Positions 8,004 to 11,266 of a stretch of DNA of 11,266 bases are shown piece after piece. The first letter of the stretch is position 1. Every line of letters begins with the position of its first letter. The position numbers and the translations under genes were made by a program. Under the pieces are notes generated by a model, which was given only the letters and a program-made list of their open reading frames with translations, was not told the DNA's origin and searched no databases. This DNA is from Armatimonadota bacterium (GTDB lineage Bacteria > Armatimonadota > Zipacnadia > Zipacnadales > FEN-943), in NCBI GenBank assembly GCA_029777735.1, contig JAKORR010000413.1, forward strand, positions 1-11,266, in the 5' to 3' direction.

Positions 8004-8705
8004 CTAGCTACCCAGGCGTCGCGCGACGCCCCTCACCAGCCCGTCGACGATGGCTGCGGATAGTTCACTCCCGCGCTCCGCAGTGGCCCCACGCGGGTCC
8101 TCGCCGCTAACGCCGTACACCTCCCGCACCCCAATGATGTCGCCCTCTGTCGGGAGTTGCGACAAGTCCACAAGCTCGGGACGCAGGTACAGCATCAGGG
8201 AAGTCTCGTAGGCCCCTGCATGGTCGCCGGGCAGCGGCGCCTCCTCGGGCGCTTGGTTCTCCGGTGTGGCCCACACCTGCATGTCGCTTTCCGGATGCCG
8301 CACTGCTCTCCAGTTGTCGGCTACGTGCATCAGGGCCTTCACGTGCTCGCCCCCGAAGTGGCCCATCAGAATCACAACAAGCTTGAATCCCTCATCGGCG
8401 CACTGGTCCAGATAGGCATTCGCCAGGGCCATGACCGTCTCGGCTGGCACTTCGATGGTGTGCCTGAACCTCCCATGCGGTTTCATCGTCTGGTAGCCCG
8501 CGAAGACGGGAGGCCACACCACGCCCCCGGTGCGCTCGGCAGCCTTCTGGCACAAGGCGTGAGCCTTGAGAGCGTCCAGCCCGATGGGGTTCTGATAGCT
8601 GTGCCACTCCAACGCACCCCAAGGAAGGTAGGCAATGGGGGCCTTTGCAACGATAGCGTCAACCTCTCGCGGGCGAAGTTCCTCATAAAGTCCCCACAGC
8701 GCCAC
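8004..8705 (-). CDS. Creatininase-family amidohydrolase
   Basis: The protein has 233 residues from the preferred start and resembles creatinine amidohydrolase (PF02633-type) enzymes, which use two metals to open cyclic amides or cleave formamides. Numbered from the upstream ATG at 8759, metal-site motifs are GALEWHSYQNPIGLD (Glu51, His53, Asp62), MGHFGGEH (His134) and DHAGAYETS (His180, Glu185), followed by GEDPRGATAERG (219-230). True creatininase is one member; relatives act in riboflavin, F420 and mycofactocin biosynthesis, so the substrate is open. I prefer the GTG at 8703-8705: GGAGGT at plus-strand 8713-8718 is seven bases upstream, and family similarity begins at LWGLYEELRP right after it. 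The ATG at 8759 would give 251 residues but has no visible ribosome binding site and adds a hydrophobic stretch with no counterpart I know. It probably forms a unit with the TIM-barrel and membrane genes. Confidence 0.88.
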   Translation of the reverse strand: MALWGLYEELRPREVDAIVAKAPIAYLPWGALEWHSYQNPIGLDALKAHALCQKAAERTGGVVWPPVFAGYQTMKPHGRFRHTIEVPAETVMALANAYLDQCADEGFKLVVILMGHFGGEHVKALMHVADNWRAVRHPESDMQVWATPENQAPEEAPLPGDHAGAYETSLMLYLRPELVDLSQLPTEGDIIGVREVYGVSGEDPRGATAERGSELSAAIVDGLVRGVARRLGS

Positions 8706-8712
8706 GGGGAAC

Positions 8713-8718
8713 ACCTCC
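8713..8718 (-). promoter_or_regulatory. Ribosome binding site deciding the creatininase-like start
   Basis: On the minus strand this reads GGAGGT, a near-perfect anti-16S match, seven bases before a GTG codon. It lies inside the longer possible reading frame that starts at 8759 and argues for the internal GTG as the true start. Confidence 0.6.
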
Positions 8719-8781
8719 AGGAAGTAAAAGACCGACACGACAGAGCGCCCCGGTTTCATCGATAGGCCGGAGCAGAGCGGG

Positions 8782-11067
8782 CTAGGGCAACCACTCGGGC
8801 TTTATATAGTCCGCCGCCAGCTTGCGAATACCTGCTTGCTCAAAGGCAACAGCGACTAGGGGGCTGTCGCCTTCGCGCTCGAGGGCTACTATGGTGCCGC
8901 ATCCAAACTTGGGATGATTGATCTTGGTGCCTGGACGCAGCGCTGCCAGCACGCTTTCATTGGCCTTGGGTGGTAGAGTTGCTGGGGCTGGCCGCGAAGC
9001 TGGGGACCGCGCCTGCGTCGTTCTCGCAGCCCTCGCCGAATCCAGCAGGGTTACCAGGTCCACCCGGCGCCGGGGCAGCGGCTTGTCGGTCTCTTCCGGC
9101 CGGTCGGCAGACTCTCTGTTGCCCGACCAAGCCATCAGCAGACCGGCCCCCTCGTGGTGTACGTGGTCGTCCGGCAAATCTCCCAGGAACCGGGACGGAC
9201 GCATGGGCAGTAACTGGCCATAGATTGTGCGCGTGTGGCAATGGGAGAGGTAGAGGCGTTGTTTGGCGCGCGTTATACCCACGTAGCATAGCCGCCGTTC
9301 CTCCTCGAGCTCCGCGTCGTTGCCCATCGACCGCTCGTGCGGGAAGACGCCCTCTTCCAGCCCGCAGATCACCACCACCGGGAACTCGAGGCCTTTGGCG
9401 GCGTGCAGCGTCATAAGGGCCACAGCATCGCCCAACTCGCCAGCCTCATCGATATCGCTCATCAGGGCCACATGCTCGAGGAAGGCAACCAGGTCGGCCT
9501 CGGTGTGCTTGTCGGCGAACTCCTCGGCCAGTGTGACGAACTCCTCGATGTTGTCGGCTCGCTCCTGGTCGTCTGCCTTCGAACTGCCGCGCAGCCATTG
9601 CAGGTAACCCGTGCGTTCAGCCACAGACCGCGACAGCTCTGGCAGCGACAATCGCGCCCCCTGCTCGCGCAGCCCGTCGATCTGTGCCACGAAGGCCGCC
9701 AGCGCATTGCGTGCCCGTGGCCGAAGCGTCTCGTCTTCACCCAGCGCTCGGCAGGCCTCCAGGAAGCTGATTCCCTCGGCCGCGGCCCGCTGCTCGATGA
9801 GCCCCTGGGTCTTTTCCCCAATGCCCCGGGGCGGCCGCTGCAAGATGCGCCTCGCCGAGACTCCATCGGCAGGGTTGTGGATGAGCCGCAGGTACGCCAG
9901 CATGTCCTTGATCTCAGCCCGCGCGTAGAACCGCACGCCACCGACTATGCGATACGGGATGCCTGACCGCATTAGCGCCTCTTCCAGCCGCCGCGACATA
10001 GCGTTGGTGCGGTAGAGCACGGCCACATCGCCCGCCGAATAGCCTGTGCGCCTCAGGCGCTGCACCAGTTGGGCGACCCACTCCGCCTCCTCGCTCTCGT
10101 TGACGGCCTGATAGATGACTACCGGGTCGCCGTGCGGGTTATCGGTCCATAGCCGCTTCTCCGCTCGTGTGGGGTTGCGGCTGATGACGGCGTTGGCACA
10201 CTCCAGGATGTGCTGTGTGGAGCGATAGTTGCGCTCTAAGTAAACAACCCGCGCGTCGGGGTAATCCTCCTGAAAGCGGAGGATCAACCCAACGTTCGCA
10301 CCACGCCAGCCGTAAATGCTCTGGTCGTCGTCGCCCACTACACAGATGTTGCGGTACTTGGCCGCCAACAGCCGCACAAAGCGGTACTGGGCATAGTTAA
10401 TGTCTTGGTATTCGTCCACCAGCACGTACCGGAAGCGTTCCTGCCAGCGATCCAGTACTTCCGGGAGCGTCTCAAACAGTTCCACTGTTCTGAGAATCAG
10501 GTCGTCAAAATCCAGCGCACGATTCTCGCGTAGCGCCGCTTGGTATCGGTCATATACGGCAGCGACAACCCTCTCGAAGGGCCCTTTGGCCGTTCGGCGA
10601 TATTCCTCAGGCCCTACTAGCTCGTCCTTGGCACGGCCCAGCGCATGTAATACGTCCGCCGGCTTGTACTGGTCACAGTCGTAGTTGGCGTCCCTGAGGG
10701 CCTGGCGCACGAGTGTCGTCTGATCGCCCTCGTCGAAAACAACAAAATTGCTGGGAATACCCAGGGCTTCGCCGTCGATGCGTAGAATCCGCGCACAGAC
10801 CGAATGGAAAGTCCCTGCCCACAACGACCGCGCGCGGGCCCCAATCAGCCCAAGGATGCGGCTCTTCATCTCGTCGGCGGCCTTGTTAGTGAAGGTAACC
10901 GCCAGGATCTGGGCTGGCTTAATGCCGGCTTCGGTCACCATGTAGGCGATGCGATAGGTGAGGGTTCGGGTCTTGCCGCTGCCGGCGCCAGCAAAAATCA
11001 ACACCGGCCCCTCGATGAGGCTGGCCGCCGAGCGTTGCTCTGGATTGAGATCGTCAAGAATGCTCAT
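8782..11067 (-). CDS. pcrA: ATP-dependent 3'-5' DNA helicase PcrA/UvrD
   Basis: This complete 761-residue SF1A helicase would unwind DNA in nucleotide excision and mismatch repair, clear RecA filaments, and act at stalled replication or transcription complexes. The helicase motifs are intact: the Q-motif region LNPEQ (7-11), Walker A AGAGSGKT (26-33), TFTNKAADEM (58-67), GTFHS (85-89), Walker B LVDEYQD (216-222), GDDDQSIYGWRGA (245-257), LERNYRS (277-283), motif V LMTLHAAKGLEF (551-562) and motif VI RRLCYVGITRAKQ (591-603). A Pro/Ala/Arg-rich linker (about 640-705) leads to the PcrA-type C-terminal domain, with GTKINHPKFGCGTI (713-726) and DYIKPEWLP at the end. In characterised PcrA that domain contacts RNA polymerase. 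Its presence favours PcrA over Rep or RecB-like helicases. The ATG at 11067 follows AGGAG (plus strand 11073-11077) by five bases. It is the first of four minus-strand genes; the creatininase-like gene begins 76 bases after its stop. Confidence 0.97.
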   Translation of the reverse strand: MSILDDLNPEQRSAASLIEGPVLIFAGAGSGKTRTLTYRIAYMVTEAGIKPAQILAVTFTNKAADEMKSRILGLIGARARSLWAGTFHSVCARILRIDGEALGIPSNFVVFDEGDQTTLVRQALRDANYDCDQYKPADVLHALGRAKDELVGPEEYRRTAKGPFERVVAAVYDRYQAALRENRALDFDDLILRTVELFETLPEVLDRWQERFRYVLVDEYQDINYAQYRFVRLLAAKYRNICVVGDDDQSIYGWRGANVGLILRFQEDYPDARVVYLERNYRSTQHILECANAVISRNPTRAEKRLWTDNPHGDPVVIYQAVNESEEAEWVAQLVQRLRRTGYSAGDVAVLYRTNAMSRRLEEALMRSGIPYRIVGGVRFYARAEIKDMLAYLRLIHNPADGVSARRILQRPPRGIGEKTQGLIEQRAAAEGISFLEACRALGEDETLRPRARNALAAFVAQIDGLREQGARLSLPELSRSVAERTGYLQWLRGSSKADDQERADNIEEFVTLAEEFADKHTEADLVAFLEHVALMSDIDEAGELGDAVALMTLHAAKGLEFPVVVICGLEEGVFPHERSMGNDAELEEERRLCYVGITRAKQRLYLSHCHTRTIYGQLLPMRPSRFLGDLPDDHVHHEGAGLLMAWSGNRESADRPEETDKPLPRRRVDLVTLLDSARAARTTQARSPASRPAPATLPPKANESVLAALRPGTKINHPKFGCGTIVALEREGDSPLVAVAFEQAGIRKLAADYIKPEWLP

Positions 11068-11108
11068 CGTTGCTCCTGCGGTTTAGACAAAGGTGCGCGG
11101 ACTGCGAG

Positions 11109-11127
11109 ATACACTTGAGATATGTAT
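11109..11127. promoter_or_regulatory. Inverted repeat upstream of pcrA, possible operator
   Basis: ATACA and TGTAT are exact 5-base reverse complements spaced by nine bases, 42 bases before the pcrA start codon. The segment is A+T-rich against a G+C-rich background, as expected near a promoter. It matches neither the Gram-positive (GAAC-N4-GTTC) nor the E. coli (CTGT-N8-ACAG) LexA box. The regulator is unknown and chance is possible. Confidence 0.25.
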
Positions 11128-11197
11128 TGTGCCCGAATCCAGACGCGGAGGGAAGGGGCACCGGCGCCTAGGGAGTGTATAGTTCCCGCAGGATAGA

Positions 11198-11215
11198 CTT
11201 GGCCAAAGGGCCAAG
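11198..11215. repeat. 7-bp hairpin upstream of pcrA
   Basis: CTTGGCC and GGCCAAG pair perfectly around an AAAG loop. No T run follows on either strand, so it is not an intrinsic terminator. On the minus strand a TATACA-like -10 (plus 11176-11181) lies 19 bases after a TTGGCC in its arm, a poor but possible promoter arrangement. It could be an operator or a leader hairpin for the divergent promoters in this 199-base gap. Confidence 0.4.
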
Positions 11216-11259
11216 GCAGCCGGTAGCCGTCGCTGCCGAGTAGGAAGGAGCGTGCGCAG

Positions 11260-11266
11260 GTGGTGA
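11260..11266 (+). CDS. Possible first codons of a divergent plus-strand gene
   Basis: AAGGAG at 11245-11250 is followed after nine bases by GTG GTG at 11260-11265, and the window then ends. This is good Shine-Dalgarno spacing and suggests a gene divergent from pcrA. With only two codons visible no product can be named, and the match may be chance. Confidence 0.15.

Noticed and set aside
8157..8765. 202-codon open frame on the plus strand over the creatininase-like gene
   Set aside because: It is a complement-strand shadow of a gene with clear metal-site motifs. No ribosome binding site or recognisable domain is seen.

Overview
The window looks like bacterial chromosome of roughly 60% G+C with densely packed, mostly co-directional genes. 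It carries a complete pcrA/uvrD-type helicase, glycoside hydrolases, a creatininase-family amidohydrolase, a xylose-isomerase-like TIM barrel and a large membrane protein of the DUF6785/DUF6784 type. From memory, the last family is common in Armatimonadota, Planctomycetota and similar bacteria often known only from metagenomes, so a bacterium of that kind is my best guess. This is an inference. There is no rRNA, tRNA, CRISPR array, insertion sequence or phage gene.

Left part (2-4283, plus strand). A clan GH-A (GH5-like) glycoside hydrolase, truncated at its 5' end by the window edge, is followed after 136 bases by a complete GH38 alpha-mannosidase closely resembling E. coli MngB. The GH38 enzyme has no signal peptide and probably acts on small mannosides in the cytoplasm. 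The pair looks like part of a carbohydrate-use locus extending leftwards.

Middle (4284-4985). About 700 bases without a credible gene separate two convergent transcription units. The stretch holds a 14-base perfect palindrome, two compact hairpins, a wide 8-base inverted repeat and a weak terminator-like hairpin followed by TTTT. It may be a termination zone or may encode a structured RNA.

Right part (4986-11067, minus strand). Four genes run right to left: pcrA, creatininase-family hydrolase, TIM-barrel protein, DUF6785 membrane protein. The gaps are 76, 44 and 46 bases, using the start preferred here for the hydrolase. They may form one operon, or pcrA may sit in front of a separate three-gene module. 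The three downstream genes suggest uptake and processing of a small organic compound, substrate unknown. The TIM-barrel protein has non-canonical residues at all four positions where its superfamily normally binds the catalytic metal, which is the most unusual protein feature here. The last 200 bases are the pcrA upstream region, with a strong 7-bp hairpin and perhaps the first codons of a divergent plus-strand gene.
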